In this document: positions 53,739 to 64,000 of the stretch, piece by piece
How positions within the stretch are numbered: position 1 is the stretch's first letter
How the letters are laid out: each line of letters starts with the position of its first letter
NCBI GenBank assembly: GCA_009829735.1
Contig: CM020618.1
Span: 16,539,346 to 16,603,345, forward strand
Source: Pyropia yezoensis
Taxonomy: Eukaryota > Rhodophyta > Bangiophyceae > Bangiales > Bangiaceae
Reading direction: 5' to 3'
Length of the DNA stretch: 64,000 nucleotides
The notes under the pieces: generated by a model
Told to the model about the DNA's origin: nothing
Database searches by the model: none
Seen by the model: the letters and a program-made list of their open reading frames with translations, nothing else
Translations under genes and position numbers: made by a program

Positions 53739-55402
53739 AGGATGTGCTTGGGGGTTTGACGGGCGGATGGGTTTTCATAGGAACATGTCAAGAGAAGTAT
53801 GGCGGTGTGAGGTTTCCGCATTCCCAGCCGCGACTCCCTGACTCTGTTAAGGGACCGTGAGGCGAAGAACGTGCCGACCGGCGCCAGAAACCTCCATCAG
53901 CTGCAGCTCCGCATTCAGCAAGACAGAGACCTGTCGTGCGGCCTGGTCCTGCGATCATGTGACGGCCCTGGCGGGCTTGGAAAACCGTCGGTCGGGAGTG
54001 GAAGGGGGAGCTGCTCCCTCCCAATCTGGGCGTGGGGAGGGCCGCCTGATTGGCGAGTGGGTCGCTGGTTGTGGCTGCGGCATGTTCAACATCGATTGTC
54101 CTCCTCTTTTCCCCCTTGGCGGACACACCCGGAACGGGGCATTGCCCGGCTTGCTGGGGCGGGACTTGCGGACTTTGCTCGGGCGGGATTTTGGCGGGAC
54201 GAGCGGCGGTGGGCGCCGGTCGACCCGTTTCATCTGCGGGGCGGCCTGCTGGCCAGGTCGTGCCACCTTGCTCCCCTCCGCAGCTCTCCCGCGGCCTGGG
54301 GAGTGCGGCTGGCCCTACGGTCCGCCGCGCGCACCTGACCGTTTCTCCTGTTGCGGCCGGTCGTTGCCACCCACCTCTGCTAGGTGACGGCGCCCCACCC
54401 TTTTCTGTTGGGTGACGGCGCCCGCCCGCCGCTCCGGAGCCCACCGGCCGCACGCTGCCCCCTTTTCCTACTTGGCGGCCGCCCCTGCAAGCCGAGGCCG
54501 CCCCCCCGGTGGGCGGCAGCGTCCTTTGGCTTGCCCCACGCCCCTCTCCTCCCCGCGCTTGGTGGCGCGCTGCCGGGTCGGGCGCCCCTTCTTCTTGCTT
54601 GTTTGAAGATAGTTTCTCACCTCTAGCTCAGTCATGCGATAAATTCTGCGTTATTGGCACACCGACCCCCCTCCAGCTACTGCAGTTAAACGTGCTGTGT
54701 TATAATTTACCGACTGCCACGTCCGTCGCCTCCACCGACTGCCACGTCCCGGGTGGCCGGTGCACGCATAATGGATATGCGGCGACCCGGCCGGGTGGGG
54801 ATCCGGCCAGCCGCGTCCTTGAAAGACTTGGCCATGGGCGGCTCCCTGGCTGCGGTCGCCCGCGACCGGACACAGAGTGGGTGACCCCTGCACGGCCCAC
54901 GACGAGGCGTCTTCCACCGTCACGGTGTAAGTCGTCCCCTCCCTGCCCCCTCCTCCCCGCGCGACTTCCACCCCGAGTGAGCGGAGTGTGCACGCGGCCG
55001 GCGCACGTGAGGTAGCAAAAGGGATGTACAATCAGAACGCTTTTTGTTGTGGATGGGGGATGTGAGCGGGCCGCCACGGGGTCCAAGTGCCCCACGCTTT
55101 GGCGGCACGGACCGGCGGGGCGGTTGCTCTGCCGTCCCGTACGCCCTCCACATGCTGCCGTCCTCGACGCCTGTCGCCGAGGCCGTCCACGACGGTGAAA
55201 CCTGTCCAGTAGCACCTCCAACCCCCACCCCGCACCCGCCCGCCCCCCCCCTATCCCCCCCCTCCCCCCCCCCCCCTTCCCCCCCCCTCCCCCCCCCCCC
55301 TCCCCCCCCCCTCCCCCCCCTTCCCCGGCTCGCATACCGATCTCACGCACACGGTGCGGATGGTACTCCTCAGCGGACCATGAACGGAGCACCCCTCAGG
55401 TG
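53739..55402. other. Convergent intergenic region
   Basis: 1.66 kb with frames on both strands (for example 53788-54453, -) but no domain or coherent composition. TGACGGCGCCC recurs at 54383 and 54413. It ends in the polypyrimidine tract at 55232-55328. Confidence 0.4.
55232..55328. other. Long polypyrimidine tract (C with interspersed T)
   Basis: Nearly 100 bases of C-runs broken by single T or TT and one A, just beyond the stop of the giant gene at 55403. It could form triplex or i-motif structure and is a likely source of assembly error. Confidence 0.8.
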
Positions 55403-56559
55403 TCACAAGTGGTCCTCGTACCACTGGGCGAGGCGTCGCCTATTGGAGACCGCGGCGGAGACTGCGTCACGCTCGGCGGCCTCCTGTGGCCTTGTCCGCC
55501 ACCAGTCGATGGAGCGCGGCGGTTGAGCTGGCCGACGTGGAACCGCAACCAGTGGCCGACGGGGCACCATACTCTTCACGACGCACATCAGGTCGCGGCG
55601 CTCGGATTGGATGTGTGGGTTGCAGTACCGCACACGGTCGCCGCCCGCAAGGGAGCCCAGCGAGTTGGCCGATAGGCCCCTGTCGCCAGACACAAACCAG
55701 ATGCGCGCTCTCGAGTCGAGCAGCGCGTCGAGCCGGCCGACGGCGACGGCGAGGGCAATGTCCGCCGCGTTCTTGTCGTCGGTCGCAAAAGTCCAGCCAA
55801 GGCGGCCCCCCTCCGCTAGGCGGGCAAGCGCGGGCGGGAGCCGGGCGACACCCCCCGCACCGGGCTCGCCAAACACTCTGGGAACGCCGCTGGTCTTGAT
55901 GGCCACCAGCACTCCGACCGCAGGGGAAAGTCCCTCTGGCAGCTCTTTCAACAGACAGGAGAAGTTGTCAGCGTCCAGCGCGATGAGCGCCAGTGGTCCG
56001 TCCACGTCCAGTGTAGAGTCGACAAGGTCGCGCGCGTTGGGGGCCAAAAGACTCCGGATGTGCGATTCCGCGGAAAGCGGCTGCATCAACAGCGGCCGCG
56101 GCACCCGACGCGTCGTACAGGCCGGCTGTCTGTCACGTTCGTCCGTCCGGAACTTCAATTCTACGAACCAGTTGACCGTCGGGGGTGGGTCGCCGCGCTC
56201 GTCCATGGGCGTGGTGCCGCCAAAGCACTTCCAGCACGTCGGACGGCAAGTAGACCCGCTGTCCGTGCGACTTGCAACGTGGGACGATGCTAGGCCGTCG
56301 CCAAGAGCGTCGGCTTGGCGACCACCACCGCTGCCGTCACGCCGCCAGTCGCTGCCGTTGCTCCTGCCGGCAGAATTCCACGCCTGGCTGCTACCGCCGT
56401 TACCACCGCCGCCCCCGCTGCCGCTGTACGATCCCCAGCCACCGCTACGGGGGGGTCCTTCGTGGAGACCACCACCGCTGCGACGATCGTCGCTCGTGGG
56501 GCCGTACGCGGGGCCGTACGTGCGGCCGTGACCACCAGCACCACTGCCGCCGTGGCCGC

Positions 56560-57950
56560 CGGTGTTGTCGTAGCCGCCGGCCCAACAACTGCCGCCGGCA
56601 AAGGTGAGTCCTGCGTGGAGACCACCACCACCACCACGGCTGCCGCCGTGGCCACCGGCGTTGTCGTGATCGGCGTGGTAGCCCCCGGCGTGGTTGCAAT
56701 CGTCTGGGTAGCCGCGGCCACCACTGCCGCCGTGAGCGCCGGCATTGTGGCGCTCGTCGCGGTAGCCACCACCGAAGCATCCACCGTCGCCGCGGCCGCC
56801 GGTGTTGTCGTAGCCGCCTCCCCCCCAACCGTCGCCGCGGCCGCCAGTGTTGTCGTACCCGCCGCCCCCCCACCCACTGCCGCGGCCGCCTGTGTTGTCG
56901 TACCCGCCGCCCCCCCACCCACTGCCGCGGCCGCCGGTGTTGTCGTACCCGCCGCCCCCCCACCCATTGCCGCGGACATTGTGGTGCTCGTCGCGGTAGC
57001 CACCACCGTCACCACCACCGTCGCCGCGGCCGCCGGTGTTGTCGTACCCGCCGCCCCCCCACCCATTGCCGCGGATATTGTGGTGCTCGTCGCGGTAGCC
57101 ACCCCCGTCGCACCCACCGTCGCCACCACCGTCACCACAATGCCGGCGGCCGCGGCCGCCGGTGTTGTCGTAGCCGCCGCTCCCCCAACCACTGCCGCGG
57201 ACATTGTGGCGCTCGTCAGGGTAGCCACCACCGCCACCACCACCGTCGCCGCGGCCGCCGGTGTTGTCGTAGCCGCCGCCCCCCCAACCACTGCCGCCGG
57301 CATTGTGGCGCTCGTTGCGGTAGCTACCCCCGTCGCCCCCACCGTTGCCACCACCGTCGCCACAATGCCGGCGGCCGCGGCCGCCGGTGTTGTCGTAGCC
57401 GCCGCCCCCCCAACCACTGCCGCGGACATTGTGGCGCTCGTCGGGGTAGCCACCACCGCCCCCATCGTCGCCGCGGCCGCCGGCACTGTGGCGCTCGTCG
57501 CGGTAGCCATCACCGTCGCCACCACCACCGCCCCCACCTTCGCCGTGGCCGCCGGCATTGTGGCGCTCGTCGCGGTAGCCACCCCCGTCGCAACCACCGT
57601 CGCCACCACCGTCGCCCCCCCACCCACTGCCGTGGCCGCCGGTGTTGTCGTAGCCGCCGCCCCCCCAACCACTGCCGCGGACATTGTGGCGCTCGTCGGG
57701 GTAGCCACGACCGCCCCCACCGTCGCCGCGGCCGCCGGCACTGTGGCGCTCGTCGCGGTAGCCACCACCGTCGCCACCACCACCGCCCCCACCGTCGCCG
57801 CGGCCTCCGGCACTGTGGCGCTCGTCGCGGTAGCCACCACCGTCGCCACCACCACCGCCCCCACCTTCGCCGTGGCCGCCGGCATTGTGGCGCTCGTTGC
57901 GGTAGCCACCACCGTTGCCAACACCGTCGCCGTCGCCGCCCTCTCGTCTG
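56560..57950. repeat. Minisatellite array coding for Gly-rich repeats
   Basis: About 1.4 kb of interleaved units of roughly 42-60 bases: one containing CGGTAGCC and CGGCATTGTGGCGCTCGT, another GCCGGTGTTGTCGTA. All changes in unit length keep the minus-strand frame, which argues for coding selection until recently. Confidence 0.85.
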
Positions 57951-60378
57951 CCCTCTGTGTAACCACCGCCGCTGCTATCGTTGTCGTACTGGCCAGGAGG
58001 TCGCGCCCGGCCGGACAGGCCGCCGCTGTCGTTGTCATATGAGCCACACCCACGGTGGCCACCAAAGCGGTCATCTTGCGGGGCGGCACGGTGCCGCGCT
58101 TCGTTGGCGTCGTCAAGGGGCCGGTCGGGTGACGGGAAACGCTTCCGCTGGTACTGCTGCTGATGTTGCCCGTGTTGGCCGTGCTGTCCGTCGTCCTTCG
58201 ACACGCGGACCGGCTGCTCGTGCTGTTGCTCCTGAGTCGGCACGTACGCTCCCATAATTGGCGCTGGGGGCGACGTCGTGCCGGACACGGCGGCTGCTGC
58301 GACCGACGCCGTAGACTCGAACGGCGGTGCCTCTGCTGCCCCAACCGGCGCAATGTCCGGTGTCGACGGTGACGCGCTTCCATCATCACTAGCCGCCTCG
58401 TCGGAAACTACTGCCGTCGTTGGCAGTGGCACTCCCACGGCCACCGTGTTGCTGCCACCGACGGCGGTCGCCGTTGCCTTGTCGGCTCGCGGCCACGGCG
58501 CACTCGCCGGTCACACCGCCACCGCCGCCACCGTCGAGACGATAGGGGTGGCCCACGCCGCGGTTCGGGACGCCGATGCGGTAGGTGCCGACGCCGCCGC
58601 AGCCAATGTGGGCGGTTTAGCCGGCGCCGCCTCATCGGCGGGCTCCGCCACCGCCGCCGCAGCCGGCTCCGCCGCGCTTGAGGTGCCCGGCCCCGCGACG
58701 GTCATTGTGCGGGCCACAGTGGTCACCGTCATGTCTTCCTCGCCCGAGGCGGTCGCTCTCGCCGTGACAGTGCCGCCGGCCGCAGTGGTGACGGCCGCCG
58801 GCACGGCCTCCGACCTTGCGGCCTCTGTCGATGCAGAGGGCTGCAGCGAGTCCTGCGCCAAGGCAATGGCGGACGCTGGCGCCCCAATCATTGCCCCCAT
58901 CTTCGCCTTTGCAGCACCTGCGTGACCCGATGCGCGCATGGCGGTGAAAGCCCCGTGACCGCTTGTGGCGGCCAGAGCGCCCGCCGCTGCCGCCGCCACC
59001 GAGGCGGGCGGACCCGCCCGGTTTGTGTCGGCGGCGACGGGTGCTGTGGCGGGCGCCGCTGTCGCCGCGGCCGAGCTGTTGTGTCCCACCGCGGTCGAGG
59101 CCACGGCGGCGACCACTCCCGCCGCGTAAACGTTGCGTGCTGCGACCTGCGCCCAACAACTCGCCGTATGTTGTGCGGCGGCCGGCTGCTCAGCTGCGGC
59201 AGAATCAGGTAGTGTGGCCGCCGACGGCTCCACGTTTGCCGTTGCCCATATGGATGCCGAGTCGGCCCCTTTTGCCACGGCCTCTTTGTTGGGCGACACC
59301 GCTGCAACCGCCGCCGCGTCCAACTGAGACGGAGGCACCGGAGCTTTGGCCGAGCCCCCCGCCGCCGTCGCCGGATCAAGCACCGTCGCCGCAGGCACGG
59401 TTGCCACAGACACCGCAAAACCCGCAGCCGGCTCACAAGGTCCCACCGCCGGCGCAGTCAGTCGCACTGCCGCCGTAGCAGCCGTGTCGGTGGCCGGCGC
59501 CACACGCGCCGCCGGATCAGGACGTCCCGCCAAGCCCGTGGCGTTTGCCGACGTCCTCGCCGCGCCCGACTCGCGCGGAGGTGCTGAAGCGGCGTCTGCG
59601 GCCGCGACCGGCGCCACCGGCTGTTGCGCTGCTGCTAATACAGCCGGTCCTGGGTCTGCCCTCTCTTGCACTGCGGCAACGGGTTGTTCCGTCGTGGGGG
59701 CAGCCGCGACTGTCATCGGCGGGGTGTACCCCGCGTCGGGCGCCGGCGGCGCAGCCGCGGGCGCTGTCGGTCGCACTGTCATTCGCATAGCTGCGCACGC
59801 TCGCGTCAGCTCGCGTCGGCGGCGGCGCTTGCTGGACCGCTTCGCCGACCGGTGCGTGGCTGCCGCTGCCGCCTCTGCCGATCCCGCCTCCGCGCTACCA
59901 GGCGCGTCCGGATCTAGCGCCATGGGAGCGTGCACGTCTGACAGCGACGCCGGCAACCCGGCGGCGGACACGGCCGGTCCCACTGTGGCCCTCGTGGCGT
60001 CGTCGGCCCCAGTGTGGTCACGGGGGCGCTCGCACCCGGGGGTCTCCGACCCGTGCTCAGTTCTGGCATCTGCCGGGCCCCCCGCCTTCTCGCTTGCGCG
60101 TACACCGGCCGCAGCGGCCGCCACGGGAGTCGTGCCGCCAGCCAACGGCGCCGCCGCTGCCGCCGCCGCCGCCGGCACCACCCGCACCGCCGCCGCCGGC
60201 ACCGCCGCCGCCCCTGCCCCTGCCGCGGCCGCCGCCGCTACCAGATCGCCCGCCGCCGGCTCCGCTGTTTCAAGTGTCGTGCCGCCAGCCAGCAGCGCCG
60301 GTGGCCGCGACACCGCCGCTGCTGCTGCTCCTGCCGCGACGGCCGCCGCTGCCGCTGCCCCTGCCGCCGGCTCCGCTG

Positions 60379-61036
60379 CTGTGAGAGTCGTGCCACCTGC
60401 CAACGGCGCTGCCGCCGCGGCCGGCACAGCCGCCGCCCCTGCCGCGGCCGCCGCCGCCGCCGTTGCCAGGTCGCCCGCCGCCGGCGCTGCTGCTGCGCGT
60501 GGCACGCCAGAGGGCGGGGCGTCTGGCGGCGGCGGTGGCGGGAGCGGTCGGACGCCGAGCCGCACCGCTGTGGCCGCCAACGTCCGCTGGTTTTCCTGCA
60601 GGTAGGCGTGCGCCGCCCAGGCGCGCCCGTCTCGAGCGGCATACAGGCGCTGCAGGCGGGCGGCCACGAGCGGCAGGCTGCGCTCCACCCACGCGCGTCG
60701 ACGTAGGACGCACCGCTTGTCTCTCTCCGTCTGGCTCAGCACGTGGCCAGCCTCCCCCGGGGCCGCCTTCTCCGCCGGCGGTGGCAGGGGCTCCCCCCCC
60801 ATGGACAGCATGACCCACCGCAGGTCACACTCAATCGCGTTGTGGGCGCGCGTTGGCCGATTGGCGGGTGGCTCCAGCGGCGGAAAGGCCGCGACTGGCA
60901 CAGGCAGCACGCCCGCGCCAGCGGCGGGAGCGGCGCCGCTGCCCGCGGCGGCGCCGTCTGCCACGCCCCCTCCGGGCGCCGGTGCGTCAGCGCCCCCCGC
61001 CGCCGCTGCCACCGCCGCAGCCACCACCACGGGCGC
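60379..61036. repeat. Long direct repeat, copy 2 (partner 51241-51898)
   Basis: Second copy of the near-identical 658-base block, in the same orientation, at a constant offset of 9138 bases. Confidence 0.9.
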
Positions 61037-61465
61037 CCCCCCCGGCACCGCGGCCGGCGCCACGCTGGGCACCGCCGCCGGCACCGCCGCCGGCACCGCC
61101 GCCGGCCCGGGCGTCATCACAGGCATCACCGCCGGCACCGCGACCACCGGCGCCGGCGCCGCCACGGGCATCCCTGCCGGCACCGCCACCACGGGCGCCA
61201 GCGGCACCGCCGCCGCCGGCGGCACCGGTACCGGCGGCGCCACCGTGGGCGTCACCGCCGCCACCACCGGTACCGGCGGCGCCACCACGGGCGTCACCGC
61301 CGGCACCACCGGCACCGGCATCGACGGCACCGCCGGGGCGGCCGTCGCCCCCGCTGTTGAGGCAGGCGCCGAGGGCCCGGCGCTCCCTCTGAGGCTGCTC
61401 CCCGGCCCGCTGCTGCTGCTGCCGCCGCCTTCACGTGCCAAACGAGGGCGGCTACGTTTCCCCAT

Positions 61466-62394
61466 GGTCCGGCGGGTGGGCGACGTGCGCGGGAGGGACA
61501 GCTCCGCCGTCGAGCAGCGCGTGGGTTTGCCCTGAGGGTAGGGGCATGTAAGGCCAGGGCACGCAGCACGGGCAACACAGAAGCAGAGTGGCGAGCGTGC
61601 AGGCGTGCCTGGCCGCCCTGTGCGTGACCGCCCGACAGCGATTGTGAGTCGGAGGGTCGGGGGAGCGTGCGGCACAGGCGTCCCGCTGTATGCCGACATG
61701 GCGTGCGGCCCAAATTTCGCGCGTCGCGGTGATTAGCTGTGGTGGGCGGGGGCCCTGGCCGTCGACTCTCTCCCAAAGGCAGGGCACGAGTCACTCGCAA
61801 AAATATATACGGTTACCCTCTAAATCTACGCCAGACAGCCATGCTTTACAAAGCTTGCAATTCATTTTTTTGAAAGTTTCAACTGCTGCGAAATGTGAGC
61901 GACGACAAAAACGGAGCGTTGCAAGGAGCAATCAGGTACGTGGCACATCGTGCGGGGGGGGGAGCCCAGGCGGACAAAAATGTCCACAGACCCTGCCACG
62001 CCCGGCGTCGCGGCCGCGGCCGCGTACAGACGTGCACACATACCATTCGGCCGCCCAGTGCACTCGGCTCCACGCACCGTGCCGTCGCTCCAGTCGCCAT
62101 CGTTGGCTCCCGTGCGTGGCTGCTTCCCTTCCACCCCCCCCCCCCCCCCTCTCCCGAGAGGGTACCCACCGTCCTCTGCTTGCACGTGCGCCGCCCACGG
62201 CGGCGGCGGCGGCGGTGGGGACGGCGGTGGCCGGCTGCTGTTGTGGCGCCGGCTAAGGCAGTGGCGGCTGCCGTGCGCCCCCCCCCCCCCCCCCCCCCCC
62301 CGCCCCCCCCTTTCATCTACCATCAACTATTGACCGGTCCCTCGTACCGGCGCCACAACGGCCGTCTGCGGCGGCGGCAGGAGTGGCGGCAAAG
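61466..62394. other. Head-to-head intergenic region between copy B/C (-) and the gene at 62395 (+)
   Basis: 930 bases. The first 110 bases parallel the leader of copy A. An AAATATATACGG string (61801-61812) is the likely core promoter element for one or both genes. C-runs lie at 62136-62148 and 62278-62300. No G-run or 33-base minisatellite corresponds to those upstream of copy A. Confidence 0.5.
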
Positions 62395-63924
62395 ATGAAG
62401 GGGTCACCCTCGACGGCTGCACCTGCGGCGCAAACGTCAGCCGCCCAAACGGCGGCCGGGCCACCGACGGACCCTGCCACAGAGGGCGCTCCCTGCGCGA
62501 CCGACAGCGCGGTGGCGGGTAGAAAGCGCTCTCGTGCACAGGCGACGGCGACGGATAATGTAGCCAGCGTCGGGGGCGACGGCGACGGCGACGGCGACGG
62601 CGAAGGTGATGCCGGCGGCGATGGCGCGGACAGTGGGCGGTCCAGTGGGCGGTCCGCCAGCTCCCATTCCGAACAGCCGCCGCGTCAACGCCGGCAAGCC
62701 AAACTGTGTGGGCCACAGGCGGGGGGTAGGCGTGCGGGTGACCAAACGGACAAGGGACGTGCGCCACTTCCCCTTTTGGGGGTCTTGCACCCCAGCGCTG
62801 CCGCGGCGATTGCTGTGGCCCGTTCTGCCGCTGTTGGCTGTTCGGTTCATGCCGCGGACGCCGCAGCCACCGCCGCAGCCACCGCCACCGGCGCCGGCGT
62901 CGTCGCCAGCGCCGCTCGTGGTCGGCGCCACATGGGGGGTGGAGGCCCGGCGGGAGGGCTGCTTGTCGAGGAGCGCGTGGCAGGCCAAGCAGGGAGTGAG
63001 GCGTCAAAGCGCGCAGCGCGGGCCGTGGTAGTGGCACGCCGAGTGGCACAGGTGTTGGCGTGTGCGCCGTCCAAGCGCTCTGTGGATGAGCGCTTCTTGT
63101 TGGGCGTCGTGCAAGGTGCGGCCATAGACGGGTTCACGGCACCACCATCGCTGGTACCGGCGAGGGCCCCAGGTCGGGCAGATCGCGCAGATTCTTGTGC
63201 GAAAGAGGACCAGAGTCAGCCGCAGCAGCAGCAGCAGCGCCAAGAACAGCAGGGGCAGCAGGAAGAGGTCCACTTGGAGCCGGCCATCGCGTACGAGGTG
63301 GCACCGTTTGTCATGGGCGAGCGTGCTGTCCCAGGCGGCGGTGCATCGGAGGTGGGCGTGCGGCCCTTTCCGCGGCAGCGCGTGTGGAGGTGGGACCGGC
63401 ACGCACTGCAACGCGCGGTGCGGTTTCCGCTAGTGGGCGAAGGAACGAATTGTTCTGGGTCCGCACATGTGGACGATGCGGGAACGACTGCGGCCGCCGC
63501 CACCCCCACCACCACGTCGGACACTCCCGCCAATGCGAAGGCCCCTGAGAAACTCAACAAGCCGGTGCAGCCGAAGAAGAGGGCGCCTCGTCGACCACCA
63601 AAGCTTCCGGTAGAAGCGACTGCTCGCGTTGGCGCCCTGTCTTTGGAGCCCCTGCCACCGGACTGTGTGGCGTTCATCAAAGGGCTGCCGACCGGTCGAC
63701 GAAGTGAGACGGTGCTTTTTCAAGTGCCTGGCGTGCACGGCTCGATGACGGACATCACGGCGGGCGCTTTGCGACGGCTCTCCCCCCACCCCTCCCGCCA
63801 CCCCCCCCGCCCCTCCCTCATCACCCTGCCCAGCCCCGCTCCCCGTTTCAAGCCCCGAACCCATCGCGTTTGTCATTGCAGCTCAAAGCGAGCTCCCGTT
63901 GGGAATGAGGTCGTGTGGCACTGA
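62395..63924 (+). CDS. Hypothetical basic protein (about 509 aa), possibly spliced at its 3' end
   Basis: The ATG at 62395 gives MKGSPSTAAPAAQTSAAQTA and a frame to 63924. Features: NLS-like GRKRSRAQAT, a Gly/Asp repeat, a Ser/Arg/Gln-rich basic region, an Ala-rich stretch, then a more ordered part. That part runs SKRAARAVVVARRVAQVLAC, KRSVDERFLLGVVQGAAIDG, a Gln-rich tract (QPQQQQQRQEQQGQQEE), AIAYEVAPFVMGERAVPG and VRPFPRQRVWRWDRHALQRA. A basic stretch (KKRAPRRPPKLPVEATARVG) and LPPDCVAFIKGLPTGRRSET follow. After 63780 the frame becomes Pro-rich and crosses a strong acceptor (TTTGTCATTGCAG, ending 63881), so the true last exon may begin at 63882 and end at 63995. No family recognised. Confidence 0.5.
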   Translation: MKGSPSTAAPAAQTSAAQTAAGPPTDPATEGAPCATDSAVAGRKRSRAQATATDNVASVGGDGDGDGDGEGDAGGDGADSGRSSGRSASSHSEQPPRQRRQAKLCGPQAGGRRAGDQTDKGRAPLPLLGVLHPSAAAAIAVARSAAVGCSVHAADAAATAAATATGAGVVASAARGRRHMGGGGPAGGLLVEERVAGQAGSEASKRAARAVVVARRVAQVLACAPSKRSVDERFLLGVVQGAAIDGFTAPPSLVPARAPGRADRADSCAKEDQSQPQQQQQRQEQQGQQEEVHLEPAIAYEVAPFVMGERAVPGGGASEVGVRPFPRQRVWRWDRHALQRAVRFPLVGEGTNCSGSAHVDDAGTTAAAATPTTTSDTPANAKAPEKLNKPVQPKKRAPRRPPKLPVEATARVGALSLEPLPPDCVAFIKGLPTGRRSETVLFQVPGVHGSMTDITAGALRRLSPHPSRHPPRPSLITLPSPAPRFKPRTHRVCHCSSKRAPVGNEVVWH

Positions 63925-64000
63925 ACGGAGCTGCCCCACGTACGCGACGCGCCGCTTCCCCTGCCCTTCCCCCCCACAACTCCACACTCAACCCTAACCC

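Larger units (their letters stand above)
55403..61465 (-). pseudogene. Giant low-complexity protein, copy B/C, with Gly-rich repeat domain and F-box-like end; one in-frame TGA
   Basis: From the ATG at 61465 (MGKRSRPRLAREGGGSSSSG) to TGA at 55403, a single phase runs for 2021 codons with one interruption, TGA at 58511-58513 (codon 985). Copy A is continuous through the corresponding region, so I read this as one gene with a nonsense change, not two genes. Layout: N-terminal block shared with copy A; Ala-rich disordered part; after the TGA, a Gly-rich domain of alternating YRDERHNAGG and GWGGGGYDNTGG units (about 56560-57950). Then come a C-x3-C-x2-C motif (TCRPTCWKC) and the conserved end (LVDSTLDVDGPLALIALDAD; SLAGGDRVRYCNPH), finishing QWYEDHL. 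Gly/Tyr/Asp/Arg repeats of this kind occur in RNA-binding or condensate-forming proteins. A downstream restart at about 58444 is possible. Confidence 0.7.

Noticed and set aside
56290..58389. Long antisense and alternate-phase Ala/Thr/Val frames over the Gly-rich array
   Set aside because: By-products of a repeat whose unit lengths are multiples of three; the YRDERHN/GYDNTGG phase is the one continuous with conserved sequence on both sides.
55403..58444. Treating 55403-58444 and 58511-61465 as two independent genes
   Set aside because: They are in the same phase, separated by a single TGA. The related gene at 47484-52093 carries the equivalent N- and C-terminal parts in one frame.
63987..64000. 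CCCTAACCC at the window end as a telomere
   Set aside because: Barely two repeat units and in the C-rich orientation, opposite to what a right-hand chromosome end would show. It is only a chance match unless more repeats follow outside the window.

Overview
The window looks like nuclear DNA of a very GC-rich eukaryote. Genes are short and mostly intronless. The few introns that can be placed are small (80 to about 350 bases) with GT..AG ends, three of four donors reading GTACGT. Several proteins carry organelle or secretory leaders, and the sequence is littered with long G or C homopolymers. Recognisable genes (NUDT5-like NUDIX hydrolase, TMA7, NDUFAF6-like complex I assembly factor, TMEM184/LAZ1-like membrane protein, fasciclin protein, proteinase-K-type subtilase, methylmalonate-semialdehyde dehydrogenase) are all eukaryotic. 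My best guess is a bangiophyte red alga (Porphyra/Pyropia type). A GC-rich green or other alga is not excluded. There is one 500-base assembly gap at 33002-33501.

Left part (1-33 kb) is an ordinary gene landscape. A Lys/Gly-rich protein (54-2216, -) comes first, then a divergent pair NUDT5-like (-) / TMA7 (+) sharing a promoter with a perfect 24-base palindrome. Two small membrane-protein loci (-) follow, then a divergent pair NDUFAF6-like (-) / TMEM184-like (+) and a two-domain fasciclin protein (-). After about 5 kb without a supported gene come an Ala/Gly-rich small protein (-), a three-exon subtilisin/proteinase K homologue (-), a mitochondrial MMSDH (-), a Cys-rich protein with a secretory-type leader (+), and a thioredoxin-fold-like gene whose frame is broken in a C-run (-), just before the gap.

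Right part (33.5-64 kb) is accessory in character. A 653-base terminal-inverted-repeat element sits against a decayed Tc1/mariner-type transposase. A 153-base element with the same terminal signature lies 10 kb away. Next comes a 6.9 kb minus-strand reading frame for a Sen1/UPF1-type SF1 helicase that keeps one frame over 2316 codons but contains five in-frame stops and a damaged Walker B motif. Two related giant low-complexity genes (47484-52093 and 55403-61465, -) share a near-identical N-terminal block and a conserved C-terminal domain with an F-box-like stretch. One is broken by a 2-base frameshift and the other by a single in-frame TGA. Each of the three giant frames has a small unrelated plus-strand gene upstream in head-to-head orientation (46089, 53034, 62395), with minisatellites or G/C tracts in the space between. 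This repeated layout, with every large member interrupted once or several times, is the most unusual thing in the window. Its function is unknown.
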